From: CAJQPP01 sp963793465
Lineage (GTDB): Bacteria > Planctomycetota > Planctomycetia > Pirellulales > Pirellulaceae
Direction of reading: 5' to 3'
Length of the DNA: 64,000 bases
NCBI GenBank assembly: GCA_963793465.1
Contig: CAWCAJ010000010.1
Span: forward strand, 62,001-126,000
Every line of letters begins with the position of its first letter. The stretch's first letter is position 1. The position numbers and the translations under genes were made by a program. The notes under the pieces are model-generated. The model did no database searches, was not told the origin of the DNA, and was given only the letters and a program-made list of their open reading frames with translations. Shown here piece after piece: positions 12,066 to 20,652 of the stretch.

Positions 12066-13292
12066 ATGCGTTTGTCAACACGATTACCGATGCGTTTCTG
12101 GCTGAGCCCCTCGGTCCTGCTGTTCCTGTTGACGCCGGCAGTCGGGGCCGGGTCGGCCTGGCAGGATCACCGCGAGGCCATTGGCGAACCAGCCGGTACC
12201 CTTCCGTTTTTCTCACCGCTTGCGTTGTCCGCTACGGGCCTGTGTCGCACGCCAGATTCCCCGCTGCAGGACGAGCGGCCTGAGCCATCCCCCAGCGTTG
12301 TTCTGGATCCAGACAAGTTGCCGGCTCGCATCGCCTTTGGGTCCTGCGGACACCAGGACAAGCCGCAACCGATCTTGAGAACGGTCTGCCAACAGCAGCC
12401 AGACCTGTTTATCTACCTGGGTGACAATATCTATGGGGATACCAAAGACATGCAGGTTCTCAAGGAAAAATACCAGACCCTGGCCGCCAAGTCCGAGTTC
12501 CAGGAATTGCGACAGGCCGTGCCATTGCTGAGTGTTTGGGATGATCACGATTATGGATGGAATGATGCGGGCAAGGAGTACGAGTTTGCCGAGCCATCCA
12601 AAGCGATCTTCATGGATTTTTGGCGTGTCCCAGAGGACAGTCCGCGGCGGCAGCACGCCGGTATCTACGGCGTCCACCGGTTTCAGGACCAGCAGCACTC
12701 CCTGCAGGTGATTCTGCTGGATACGCGAACGTTTCGGGATCCCCTGAAACGCAATGCGGCCAAGGACGGGGAATCCGGGTCCTTCAAAAACGACTACCAG
12801 CCCGATCCCGATGAAACAAAAACACTGCTGGGGGACGCTCAATGGCAATGGCTCCAGCAAGTCCTGCAGGAACCGGCAGATCTGCGTATCGTCTGTAGCT
12901 CGATCCAGTTCGGGCACGAATACAACGGTTGGGAATCCTGGACCAATCTGCCGCTTGAGCAACAGCGGATGGTGGATCTGATCCGCCGAACGCAGGCCAA
13001 TGGCGTGATTTTCATTTCCGGGGATGTGCACTGGGGTGAAATCTCGCGACGCGATTGGCCGGACCTGTATCCGCTGTACGATGTCACCGCCAGTGGACTG
13101 ACCGAAGAGTGGTACAATGTGGAGCCCAATCGCTATCGTCAGGGTGATGCGGTCCGCGAGAATCATTTCGGCAGCATCGATATCGATTGGACGCAATCCG
13201 ATCCCGTAATCCGTTTGGGGATCATCGATACCGCCGGTAACAAACGTGTAGAACAGCGGGTCAGGTTATCGGAGCTGCAGTTTCCCCGTTAA
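12066..13292 (+). CDS. PhoD-like metallophosphatase
   Basis: A 408-aa secreted protein of the alkaline phosphatase D/PhoD-like family. I start it at 12066, where MRLSTRLPMRFWLSPSVLLF gives a clean signal peptide; the open frame reaching back to 11847 is only repeat translation. Metallophosphoesterase landmarks: RIAFGSCGHQDKP, LFIYLGDNIYGD (metal-binding Asp and Asn), LLSVWDDHDYGWND (DDHDYG, the family signature) and VIFISGDVHWGEIS (GDVHxxE, His ligand). The protein ends after a small beta domain. Family members hydrolyse phosphodiesters or phosphomonoesters outside the cytoplasm; the exact substrate is unknown. No PHO-box-like operator is obvious upstream. Confidence 0.9.
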   Translation: MRLSTRLPMRFWLSPSVLLFLLTPAVGAGSAWQDHREAIGEPAGTLPFFSPLALSATGLCRTPDSPLQDERPEPSPSVVLDPDKLPARIAFGSCGHQDKPQPILRTVCQQQPDLFIYLGDNIYGDTKDMQVLKEKYQTLAAKSEFQELRQAVPLLSVWDDHDYGWNDAGKEYEFAEPSKAIFMDFWRVPEDSPRRQHAGIYGVHRFQDQQHSLQVILLDTRTFRDPLKRNAAKDGESGSFKNDYQPDPDETKTLLGDAQWQWLQQVLQEPADLRIVCSSIQFGHEYNGWESWTNLPLEQQRMVDLIRRTQANGVIFISGDVHWGEISRRDWPDLYPLYDVTASGLTEEWYNVEPNRYRQGDAVRENHFGSIDIDWTQSDPVIRLGIIDTAGNKRVEQRVRLSELQFPR

Positions 13293-13358
13293 TGCAGGAC
13301 GGTTGGTTGCGGGGACTAGGTCGTCTCTGCTCGCCAAAGGTCGCCTATTCAGTCAATC

Positions 13359-13386
13359 TTGACACTTCAGGGGCCGGGGATAGAAT
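13359..13386 (+). promoter_or_regulatory. Sigma70-type promoter of mcsA-mcsB
   Basis: TTGACA at 13359-13364 and TAGAAT at 13381-13386 with a 16-bp spacer, close to consensus. The expected start is near 13393, giving a leader of about 110 nt before mcsA. No CtsR-like heptad repeat is evident near it. Confidence 0.75.
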
Positions 13387-13500
13387 CCATCGGCGACGCG
13401 GAACGCGGATGGGAACAGGAAATCATGGAAGGTCTTCTTCGTGCGCGGGCTGCGGTGGCCCTCTTTCCCCGGCATTCAATAAAGGTTTTGGCTGGTCGTT

Positions 13501-14001
13501 ATGAAATGTCAGAAGTGCGACAAATTGGCCACCTTTCACATCACCGATCTCAGCGGGGATCAACTGTTGGCGTTGCATCTGTGTGCCGACTGCGTCAAGG
13601 AATATCTGCAACCGGAACAACCGGTTGAGCAGTCTTCCGAGGTCACCAATATCATCTCCAAGCAACTGAAACTCGGACAGACCACGGAAGAATTGGCCGA
13701 ACTGGATGACAAACAGTGCCCTGTCTGTGGTATTTCGTTTTACGAGTTCCGGCAGGGTGGGCGACTGGGCTGCCCCAATGACTACGTCTACTTTGCCGAC
13801 GAGTTGGAGCCGTTGCTCAACAACGTGCACGGTGGCGTGGAGCACATCGGCAAGAAACCGAAACGGGGTGCTCATGACACGCAGCCCCAGACGGAGTTGA
13901 TCAAGCTGCGACGGGAAATGAAAGAAGCCGTCGATCGCGAGGATTACGAGAAGGCATCCGAGTTGAGAGATCGCATCAAGTCCGTCGAGGGAGAGTCCTG
14001 A
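13501..14001 (+). CDS. mcsA: McsA-like zinc-binding activator of protein-arginine kinase (UvrB/UvrC motif)
   Basis: A 166-aa protein with two CxxC zinc-binding pairs at the N-terminus (MKCQKCDKLATFHI and HLCADCVKEYL), a third Cys pair at about residue 78 (DKQCPVCGISFYEFRQGG) and a C-terminal UvrB/UvrC motif (LRREMKEAVDREDYEKASEL). This is the McsA arrangement. In Bacillus McsA activates the arginine kinase McsB, whose phospho-arginine marks target damaged proteins to ClpCP. It lies 4 bp upstream of mcsB, so the two are co-transcribed from the promoter at 13359. No ClpC or CtsR gene is in this window. Confidence 0.9.
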   Translation: MKCQKCDKLATFHITDLSGDQLLALHLCADCVKEYLQPEQPVEQSSEVTNIISKQLKLGQTTEELAELDDKQCPVCGISFYEFRQGGRLGCPNDYVYFADELEPLLNNVHGGVEHIGKKPKRGAHDTQPQTELIKLRREMKEAVDREDYEKASELRDRIKSVEGES

Positions 14002-14005
14002 TCTG

Positions 14006-15085
14006 ATGTTTGACGAAATGGCCTGTCGATGCGGCGAGTGGCTGAAAGGCTCCGGACCCGAATCCGATATTGTAATGAGCAGCCGGATTCGGCTGGCCCG
14101 GAACCTGGCGGAATTTCCCTTCATCCGCCGCTGTAATGATTTTGACCGCGCCAATATCGAGGCCTCGGTCCGCGAGCGACTGATGTCCCGGGGCAGCTTC
14201 CAGGATTTTACCTTTATCAATGTGGCCGAGCTGGAACATCTGGATCGGCAACTCTTGGTGGAACGGCAATTGATCAGCCGGGAGCTGGCGGAAGCCGATG
14301 GCGCTCGGGCGGTTGCCATCGACGAACAGGAAAAAATCAGTCTGATGATCAATGAAGAGGATCATTTGCGACTGCAGGTCATGAAAAGTGGGCTGGACCT
14401 GGATACCGCCTGGGAGCAGATCAACGAAGTGGACGATCGGGTGGAGGAACAGTTGAACTATGCCTTTCATCCCGATCTGGGCTATTTGACCGCCTGCCCC
14501 ACGAATGTCGGCACCGGCATGCGGGTGAGCGTGATGGTGCATCTGCCCGCATTGGTGATTGCCGGTCAGATCGACAAGGTATTTAACAGCCTGCAGAAGA
14601 TCAATCTGACCGTCCGCGGGCTGTATGGTGAAGGTTCGCAAGCCATGGGTGACTTTTATCAAATCAGCAACCAGGTCACGCTGGGCAAGACGGAAGCCTC
14701 GTTGGTGGAGCACGTTGGGTCGATCGTTCCCACCGTGATCAGTTATGAACGCAAGGCCCGTGAAGTGTTGGTGAAAGACGGCAACCACGACCTCGACGAT
14801 CAGGTCAGCCGGGCCTACGGTCTGTTGCAAAATGCACAGCAGATTTCCAGTGAGGAAACCATGCACTTGCTGTCCAAAGTGCGGATGGGGATCAACCTGG
14901 GGTTGATTGGGGATCTGGAAATTCCCGAAGTCAACAAACTGTTCATCCAAACCCAACCGGCTCACCTGCAGAAACTCCGTGGAGGCCAAACCGATTCGGC
15001 CCACCGCAATCGCGAACGGGCCAGCTACCTGCACCGCCATCTGAACCGCCCCAAACTGGGGGAAGGTAACGCTGAGTCCAATTAG
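14006..15085 (+). CDS. mcsB: Protein-arginine kinase McsB
   Basis: A 359-aa guanidino-kinase-fold enzyme that phosphorylates arginine residues on proteins with ATP. Motifs: IVMSSRIRLARNLAEFPF near residue 25 (phosphagen kinase SSRIRLARN), EKISLMINEEDHLRLQVM near 112 (NEEDH), LGYLTACPTNVGTGMRVSV near 160 (active-site Cys and TNxGTG), and RGLYGEGSQAMGDFYQISNQ near 205, which is specific to McsB over creatine kinase. Length matches Bacillus McsB. It is coupled to mcsA with a 4-bp gap. Best characterised in Firmicutes, so its presence here points to a heat-stress proteolysis mark in this organism too. Confidence 0.95.
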   Translation: MFDEMACRCGEWLKGSGPESDIVMSSRIRLARNLAEFPFIRRCNDFDRANIEASVRERLMSRGSFQDFTFINVAELEHLDRQLLVERQLISRELAEADGARAVAIDEQEKISLMINEEDHLRLQVMKSGLDLDTAWEQINEVDDRVEEQLNYAFHPDLGYLTACPTNVGTGMRVSVMVHLPALVIAGQIDKVFNSLQKINLTVRGLYGEGSQAMGDFYQISNQVTLGKTEASLVEHVGSIVPTVISYERKAREVLVKDGNHDLDDQVSRAYGLLQNAQQISSEETMHLLSKVRMGINLGLIGDLEIPEVNKLFIQTQPAHLQKLRGGQTDSAHRNRERASYLHRHLNRPKLGEGNAESN

Positions 15086-15407
15086 CCCGGGAAACTGGCA
15101 CCGGTAGCAAGATCCAGACGCCCTGGAAGCGGCCGGGAACTCGACTCAAATGCTGCGGGCGGCCATCTCCAGATCATTGCCATTCAGCCAACGCCAATCA
15201 GCCAACACCAATCGGTCACCGGCCTTGGATCCCGCGCATCCGACCCGGTTTTTTCCTTCGGCAGATTGGCAACCAGCACGTTCCCAAAGGGGTGGCGGTT
15301 TCGGTAGTTACGTCACAAGGCCATAATCGGTTAAAATCGTCTGCGAAAGTTTCTCTCATGGGTGGCAACCATCAAACCTGTCACCCCCAGGCACAGGAAT
15401 CACTCAG
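15086..15407. other. Intergenic spacer after mcsB
   Basis: About 320 bp. A short direct repeat, AATCAGCCAAC with variants, lies at 15181-15212. A possible but weak promoter for the next gene is TTACGT (15308-15313) with TAAAAT (15332-15337). No terminator with a convincing stem and T run is seen. Confidence 0.4.
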
Positions 15408-16529
15408 ATGTCGGTAACCAACACGGAGTTAGATCCACTCGTTCAACAGGCCCGGGAAGCGCTCGACCGCCACACCGTGGAAATCGTTCAATGGCATTTT
15501 GGGCAGGATACGGGCAGCCCTTTCTGGCTGGCCAAACGTGCCGAGTTGGATTTTGATCCGTTGATCGATATCCGGTCTTTTGAGGACTTGAAGAAATTCC
15601 CGTTGTTCGAAGATGACTGGTTACGCGGGGGGCCCGTGGAACGTTGGCGACCCAAGGCCTATGCCGACCGACCAACTTATGTATTCGAAACCGGTGGCAC
15701 GACCGGGATACCGAAAAGTCGAGTCGTTATCGACGACTTTCGTATTGATTACGAGATGTTCAGTGAGACGTTGCCCGACCAGTACTTTCCTCGCCACAGC
15801 AACTGGTTGATGTTGGGTCCTTCGGGGCCCCGCCGTTTGCGTCTGGCGGTGGAGCACCTGTGTCAGTATCGCGGTGGGATCTGTTTTTGCATCGACCTGG
15901 ATCCGCGGTGGGTGGTCAAGTTGATCAAGAAAGGCTGGATGGAGCACCTGGAGGAATACAAGAAGCACTGTATTGACCAGGCCATCACGGTGTTGACGGC
16001 CGGGCACGATATCAAGTGCCTGTTCGCCACGCCCAAGTTGCTGGATTCGCTGTGTGTGGAGCTGGAAGACCGTGGCACCAGTCTGAAAGAACTCGGCGTG
16101 ACCGGGATTTTTTCCGGGGGCACGGAGTTCACTCCGCAATGGACGCGGTACGCGGTGGAAGAGTTGCTGGGTGGGCCACCGCAAGAGAGCGGTATTTACA
16201 TGACACCCACCTACGGCAATACGTTGATGGGACTGGCTTGCAGCAAACCGGTCTCAGCCGCAGACAAGTACAAGATTTCCTATTACGCTCCGCAACCGCG
16301 GGCGGTGACGGAGGTCGTGCAATTCGATGACCCCAACCAAGTGGTCGGGTATGGGGAAACGGGTCGCGTCAAGCTCACCACGCTGACGAAAGAGTTCTTC
16401 ATTCCGGGTTTCCTGGAACGGGACGAGGGGGAGCGGGAAGCGCCTTTCGAAACCTATCCCTGGGACGGCGTCAGTGGCGTGCGGCCTTTTCACGAACTGC
16501 AGTCATCGACAACGGTGGGTGTGTACTGA
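15408..16529 (+). CDS. PaaK-like AMP-dependent acyl ligase
   Basis: A 373-aa protein of the adenylate-forming superfamily, nearest in layout to phenylacetate-CoA ligase (PaaK) type enzymes, although shorter than the usual 430 aa. The phosphate-binding loop is clear at about residue 97 (YVFETGGTTGIPKSRVV). Further core motifs are GIFSGGTEFTPQW (about 236) and IYMTPTYGNTLMGLA (adenine-binding YG segment, about 262). A late GYGETGRVKLTTL corresponds to the ETGR region. The C-terminal lid domain is largely absent, as in some PaaK-like or LuxE-like acyl-activating enzymes. With the aldehyde dehydrogenase and alcohol dehydrogenase genes downstream, an acid-activation and reduction route (acid to aldehyde to alcohol), or its reverse, is a reasonable inference. 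Confidence 0.78.
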   Translation: MSVTNTELDPLVQQAREALDRHTVEIVQWHFGQDTGSPFWLAKRAELDFDPLIDIRSFEDLKKFPLFEDDWLRGGPVERWRPKAYADRPTYVFETGGTTGIPKSRVVIDDFRIDYEMFSETLPDQYFPRHSNWLMLGPSGPRRLRLAVEHLCQYRGGICFCIDLDPRWVVKLIKKGWMEHLEEYKKHCIDQAITVLTAGHDIKCLFATPKLLDSLCVELEDRGTSLKELGVTGIFSGGTEFTPQWTRYAVEELLGGPPQESGIYMTPTYGNTLMGLACSKPVSAADKYKISYYAPQPRAVTEVVQFDDPNQVVGYGETGRVKLTTLTKEFFIPGFLERDEGEREAPFETYPWDGVSGVRPFHELQSSTTVGVY

Positions 16530-16638
16530 TTCTCCACGACTTTTCGATCCGCGTCCGGTGCGCAGCGGGTTGCTGATTTCACACGCGGACCCCGGGGGTT
16601 GCCATCCCGGTTTGCACAATTCACAGCAAGATGGACCT

Positions 16639-18075
16639 ATGATCAATATTCCTGTTATCCGATGGGGCAAACCCTACGAGTCGCTTGAAACCGAAGATGT
16701 GGTTCACTTCCTGAGCGGTGACCCCATCGCCCGGGTTTCCCAGGCCAACGGAGGGCTGGTCACGCGGGACCTGCGGAAGGCGCAACAGGCCCGCGATGCG
16801 TTGCGACAATTCTCCTGTCAGGAACTGATGGACCGGGTCGCGCGGGCGGCGGACCTGTTTGAACACGAAACGCTGCCGTTGGGTGACGGCACGCAGTCTG
16901 CCGACGAGTTCGTTTACCACCAATCAGCAACCACCGGCTTGCCCCAGCATATGTGTCGGCGGAACATGGAGAAAAACTGTTTCGTGTTACGGAACATGCC
17001 CGAGATCCTGGACGCCCTGACCCGCGGTCTGGATCCGGAGATTCTGACTCGAGGTTACGGTGTGGAGTCCCGCGGCGTGGTGGTCAGCTACCAGGCTCAA
17101 ACACCCATCCTGGGAGCCGTTCTGCCTTCCAACTCGCCCGGCGTCCACACGTTGTGGCTGCCGGTGGTGCCGCTGCAAATGGGATTGATGCTCAAGCCCG
17201 GGTCCCAGGAGCCCTGGACCTGCTATCGCGTGGCTTCCGCCTTCGTGGAAGCGGGAATTCCTGCGGAAGTGATCGGGTTATATCCCGGAGGACACGACGT
17301 GGGCGGCGCCATCCTGAGTGGTGCCAGGCGGGCCATGATCTTTGGTGGTCAAAAAACCATCGACCAGTACGCCGGCAACCCCGGGGTGCAGGTGCATGGC
17401 CCCGGTTTTTCCAAGATCCTGTTGGGAGAAGACGTGGTGGATCACTGGGAGGAATACCTGGATGTGATGGTGGAAAGTGTGTTCATCAATGGTGGTCGCA
17501 GTTGTATCAACGCCAGCAGTATTTTCGCGCCTCGACATACGCGGGAAATCGCCGCAGCCATTGCGGCCCGGATCGGTCCCACGGAAGTGCTGCCGCCTGA
17601 CGATCCCGATTCGGCATTGGCCGCTTTTACGGTTCCCGGTGTGGGGCCGGCCGTGCTGAACATGATCGAACAGGATCTCAAGGAACAGGGTGTCACGGAT
17701 ATGACCGCCGCTTATGGGGATCGTCTGGTGGAGATGGAACGCTGTTCCTATCTGCGACCCGTCGTATTGCACTGTGATTCGCCGCAGAGGGCGGTGGCGA
17801 CCAAAGAGTACATGTTCCCCTTTGTATCCGTCGTCGAATGCCCTCAGGACCAGATGATTCGTCAAATTGGCTACACGTTGGTGGGGACCGCGATTACCGA
17901 CGACGAAGCCTGGATCGACCAACTGGGGCAGGCCACCCATATCGATCGCTTGAATATCGGTCCCATCCCCACCAACCGGTTGAATTGGTTGCAACCCCAT
18001 GAAGGCAATCTGATCGACTTCCTGTTCCGCTCGCGTGCCTACCAGACGACCCGGCAAATGGCGGCCACAGCATGA
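16639..18075 (+). CDS. Aldehyde dehydrogenase family protein
   Basis: A 478-aa NAD(P)-dependent aldehyde dehydrogenase. I start at 16639 (MINIPVIRWGKPYESL); the frame is open further back without coding character. The cofactor half includes PILGAVLPSNSPGVHTLW and MLKPGSQEPWTCYRVASAF, in place of the usual KPSE segment. The catalytic Cys is in VFINGGRSCINASSIFAP. The unusual VQVHGPGFSKILLGEDVV in the middle and replacement of standard motifs suggest it may act on acyl-CoA or acyl-enzyme, as acylating or LuxC-like reductases do, but this is inference. Its stop overlaps the next start (ATGA), so it is translationally coupled to the alcohol dehydrogenase. Confidence 0.85.
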   Translation: MINIPVIRWGKPYESLETEDVVHFLSGDPIARVSQANGGLVTRDLRKAQQARDALRQFSCQELMDRVARAADLFEHETLPLGDGTQSADEFVYHQSATTGLPQHMCRRNMEKNCFVLRNMPEILDALTRGLDPEILTRGYGVESRGVVVSYQAQTPILGAVLPSNSPGVHTLWLPVVPLQMGLMLKPGSQEPWTCYRVASAFVEAGIPAEVIGLYPGGHDVGGAILSGARRAMIFGGQKTIDQYAGNPGVQVHGPGFSKILLGEDVVDHWEEYLDVMVESVFINGGRSCINASSIFAPRHTREIAAAIAARIGPTEVLPPDDPDSALAAFTVPGVGPAVLNMIEQDLKEQGVTDMTAAYGDRLVEMERCSYLRPVVLHCDSPQRAVATKEYMFPFVSVVECPQDQMIRQIGYTLVGTAITDDEAWIDQLGQATHIDRLNIGPIPTNRLNWLQPHEGNLIDFLFRSRAYQTTRQMAATA

Positions 18076-19277
18076 GCGGGACCCGGGCTCTGGAAACCAA
18101 CCTGGATATCAACCGGAATTCATCGTTGATTCCTTTTGATCTGCAAGTCCGCACCCGCATGGTGTTCGGCAACGATGCGATCGATCAACTGGGCCAACTG
18201 GCGGCCGGATTATCGGCCACCCGCGTCATGATCGTCAGCGATCCGGGCATCGTCCAGGCGGGTCATGTCGCGCACGGCCTGGCGGCCCTGGAATCGGCGG
18301 GCCTGGAAGTCGGGCTGTTTGATGGAGCGCGTGAGAATCCTACCACCGATGATGTGGACAAAGGGGTTCGTTATGCCAGAGACTTCCGGCCAGACCTGCT
18401 GGTAGGACTGGGAGGAGGCAGTTCCATGGACTGCGCCAAAGGGGTGAATTTCATTTACTCCTGTGGTGGTCACATGAAGGACTATCACGGCGTCGATAAA
18501 GCCACGCAAGCGATGCTGCCCATGATCGCGGTGCCCACCACATCGGGTACCGGAAGCGAGATGCAATCGTTCGCCCTGATCTCGGATGCCGAGACCCATG
18601 TGAAAATGGCCTGTGGCGACAAGAAGGCTTCCTGTGCGATCGCCGTGCTGGACCCCAAGCTGACGCTGACGCAACCCCCACAGGTTACGGCATTGACCGG
18701 AATCGATGCCATTTCTCACGCTTTGGAGACCTGGGTCACGCGACCCCGCAACCCGGCCTCGCTGTTGTTCAGCCGCGAGGCCTGGCGTCTTCTGTCGGCG
18801 AACTTCCTGCGGGTTCTTGAAGAACCGGACAACCTGGAAGCCCGCGGAGGCATGCTGCTGGGAGCGGCCTACGCCGGCTTGGCGATCGAGAATTCCATGT
18901 TGGGTGCGGCTCACGCCCTGGCAAATCCACTGACCGCCACCCTCGACCTGGTGCATGGTCAGGCCGTGGGGCTCATGCTGCCGCATGTGATTCGTTACAA
19001 CGGTGAGATGTTCAACGACTGGTACCGTGAACTGGCAGCCATCTCGGCTGGTGCGCCGGGAGCCCCGGATGCCGAATCGGGCAGCGTCGGCATCGCGGAT
19101 TTCGTGGAGCGAATGGTGATCGCCGCCGGCTTGAAAACGAAGTTGCAGGCCTGTGGACTGCCCTCCGAACAGATAACCCAGTTGGCCAATGCAGCGGCAC
19201 GACAATGGACTGGTCAGTTTAACCCCCGTCCCGTGGATACCCATTCATTGGCAAGCATTTATGAGCACGCATATTAA
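18072..19277 (+). CDS. Iron-containing alcohol dehydrogenase
   Basis: A 401-aa group III (Fe-dependent) alcohol dehydrogenase. The N-terminal Rossmann-like part includes RVMIVSDPGIVQAGHV and the dinucleotide-binding LLVGLGGGSSMDCAKGVNF (GGGSxxD). The family signature and metal ligands appear in MIAVPTTSGTGSEMQSFALI, GIDAISHALETWVTRP (Asp, His) and AAHALANPLTATLDLVHGQA (second His pair). Full length. It overlaps the aldehyde dehydrogenase upstream by 4 bp and the PQQ-propeller gene downstream by 17 bp. It probably interconverts an aldehyde and alcohol produced or used by the upstream enzymes. Confidence 0.93.
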   Translation: MSGTRALETNLDINRNSSLIPFDLQVRTRMVFGNDAIDQLGQLAAGLSATRVMIVSDPGIVQAGHVAHGLAALESAGLEVGLFDGARENPTTDDVDKGVRYARDFRPDLLVGLGGGSSMDCAKGVNFIYSCGGHMKDYHGVDKATQAMLPMIAVPTTSGTGSEMQSFALISDAETHVKMACGDKKASCAIAVLDPKLTLTQPPQVTALTGIDAISHALETWVTRPRNPASLLFSREAWRLLSANFLRVLEEPDNLEARGGMLLGAAYAGLAIENSMLGAAHALANPLTATLDLVHGQAVGLMLPHVIRYNGEMFNDWYRELAAISAGAPGAPDAESGSVGIADFVERMVIAAGLKTKLQACGLPSEQITQLANAAARQWTGQFNPRPVDTHSLASIYEHAY

Positions 19278-20586
19278 ACCGGGAATCTTGCTGAGATTCA
19301 CACTGGGAATCACTCTGGCAGTTGGCTGTTGCATGCTGGGAAGCTGCGGCAAGCCGACCGCCCAGGAAAGCACCGGAAGCGAATCGGATCGCGACCAGGT
19401 CGAGGCCACCCAGCCCCCTGCGCCGCCCGCGGCCCCATCGCCACCAGCTTCACCTTCCCAGACCGTCTCCGCTGGCGAGCAGCCGTTGTCCAACCAGACA
19501 GAGGCCAGCGAAGAGGAAGGGGCCGAAGAGGAAGGGGCCAGCCAGGGCTGGCCGGTCTTTCGAGGTAACCCACTTGGCTCAGGTTTTACGAATGTCACAT
19601 TGCCCGACACGTTGGATGTGCTCTGGCAACACAAGGTGGAGAACGGTGCCTTTGAAAGCACGGCCGCGATCATGGACGGTGTGGTCTACATCGGGGACCT
19701 CGACAACACACTGTTCGCCCTGGACTTGCAAACCGGCCAGGTGCGGTGGGAACACAAGGTCGATATCGGTTTCTATGCCGCCCCGGCCGTCCACGAGGGT
19801 CGCGTCTACATTGGCAACATGGATGGGTTTTTCTATTGCCTGGACGCCAGGGATGGATCGCAAATCTGGCAGTTCGAGTGTCAGGCCACCATTGATGCAG
19901 GGGCGAACTTTTACAAGGACCAGGTGATCTTTGGTTCCCAGGACGCCACGCTGTATTGTCTGAAACAGGAAACGGGTGAGGTTGTCTGGAAACATCAGAT
20001 CGATGACCAGATTCGATGTTCGCCGACGATTGTAGAAAATCGTGGATTCGTGGCTGGCTGCGATGGTGTGTTACACATCATTGATCTGGACAAGGGAACT
20101 TCTGCTGCCGGCGTGTTGATCGAATCTCCAACCGGTGTGACGCCAGCGGTCTTGGGAGAGCGGGCCTTTTTTGGTACCGAGCAAGCCGGATTTTTTGCGG
20201 TGGACTGGAAGAAGGCGGAATTGGAATGGACGTTTCAGGATCCACAGGGGGGGGCCTCGACGCGGAGTAACCCCGCAGTCACCGCCGGTCACGTGGTCTT
20301 TGGAACACGCAACCGCAAGGTTTTTTCCTTGCGGCCCGAGGATGGGGAGATCAACTGGCAGTTCGAAGCCCGCGGCCCCATCGACTCGTCTCCCGTGATT
20401 GCCGGCACAAGAGTCTATGTGGGTTCCGATGATCGCCGCATGTACGTACTCGATCTGAACAGCGGGGAAAAACTGTCGGAACGGGAGCTGAACGGGAAAA
20501 TTATCGGCTCGCCGGCTGTCGCGGACGGTCGATTGATCGTTGCCACCAATCGGGGTGTGGTTTATTGTCTAGGCAAGCAGGAGTAA
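19261..20586 (+). CDS. PQQ-type beta-propeller lipoprotein (BamB-like)
   Basis: A 441-aa protein with a lipoprotein signal (LAVGCCMLGSCGKPT, lipobox LGSC at about residues 22-25), a Pro/Ala/Glu-rich linker (about 30-95), and then seven or so PQQ/quinoprotein-type blades with the repeating pattern xxVYIGDLDNTLFALDLQTG, e.g. RVYIGNMDGFFYCLDARDG and RVYVGSDDRRMYVLDLNSG. There is no enzyme-type PQQ site, so a structural or binding role at the envelope is likely. I start at 19261 because it begins the signal sequence; it overlaps the alcohol dehydrogenase by 17 bp. Planctomycetes encode many such propellers; a link to the reductase genes is positional only. Confidence 0.85.
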   Translation: MSTHIKPGILLRFTLGITLAVGCCMLGSCGKPTAQESTGSESDRDQVEATQPPAPPAAPSPPASPSQTVSAGEQPLSNQTEASEEEGAEEEGASQGWPVFRGNPLGSGFTNVTLPDTLDVLWQHKVENGAFESTAAIMDGVVYIGDLDNTLFALDLQTGQVRWEHKVDIGFYAAPAVHEGRVYIGNMDGFFYCLDARDGSQIWQFECQATIDAGANFYKDQVIFGSQDATLYCLKQETGEVVWKHQIDDQIRCSPTIVENRGFVAGCDGVLHIIDLDKGTSAAGVLIESPTGVTPAVLGERAFFGTEQAGFFAVDWKKAELEWTFQDPQGGASTRSNPAVTAGHVVFGTRNRKVFSLRPEDGEINWQFEARGPIDSSPVIAGTRVYVGSDDRRMYVLDLNSGEKLSERELNGKIIGSPAVADGRLIVATNRGVVYCLGKQE

Positions 20587-20652
20587 TCCCCGCGGCGGGT
20601 GTACTCTTGTCATGCAGCGCTCGCCCATCCGCCAACCGTCCATTGAAGACTG

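Noticed and set aside
12213..13196. A 327-codon open frame antisense to the PhoD-like gene
   Set aside because: The plus-strand protein has all family motifs; the antisense frame has none and no start signals.
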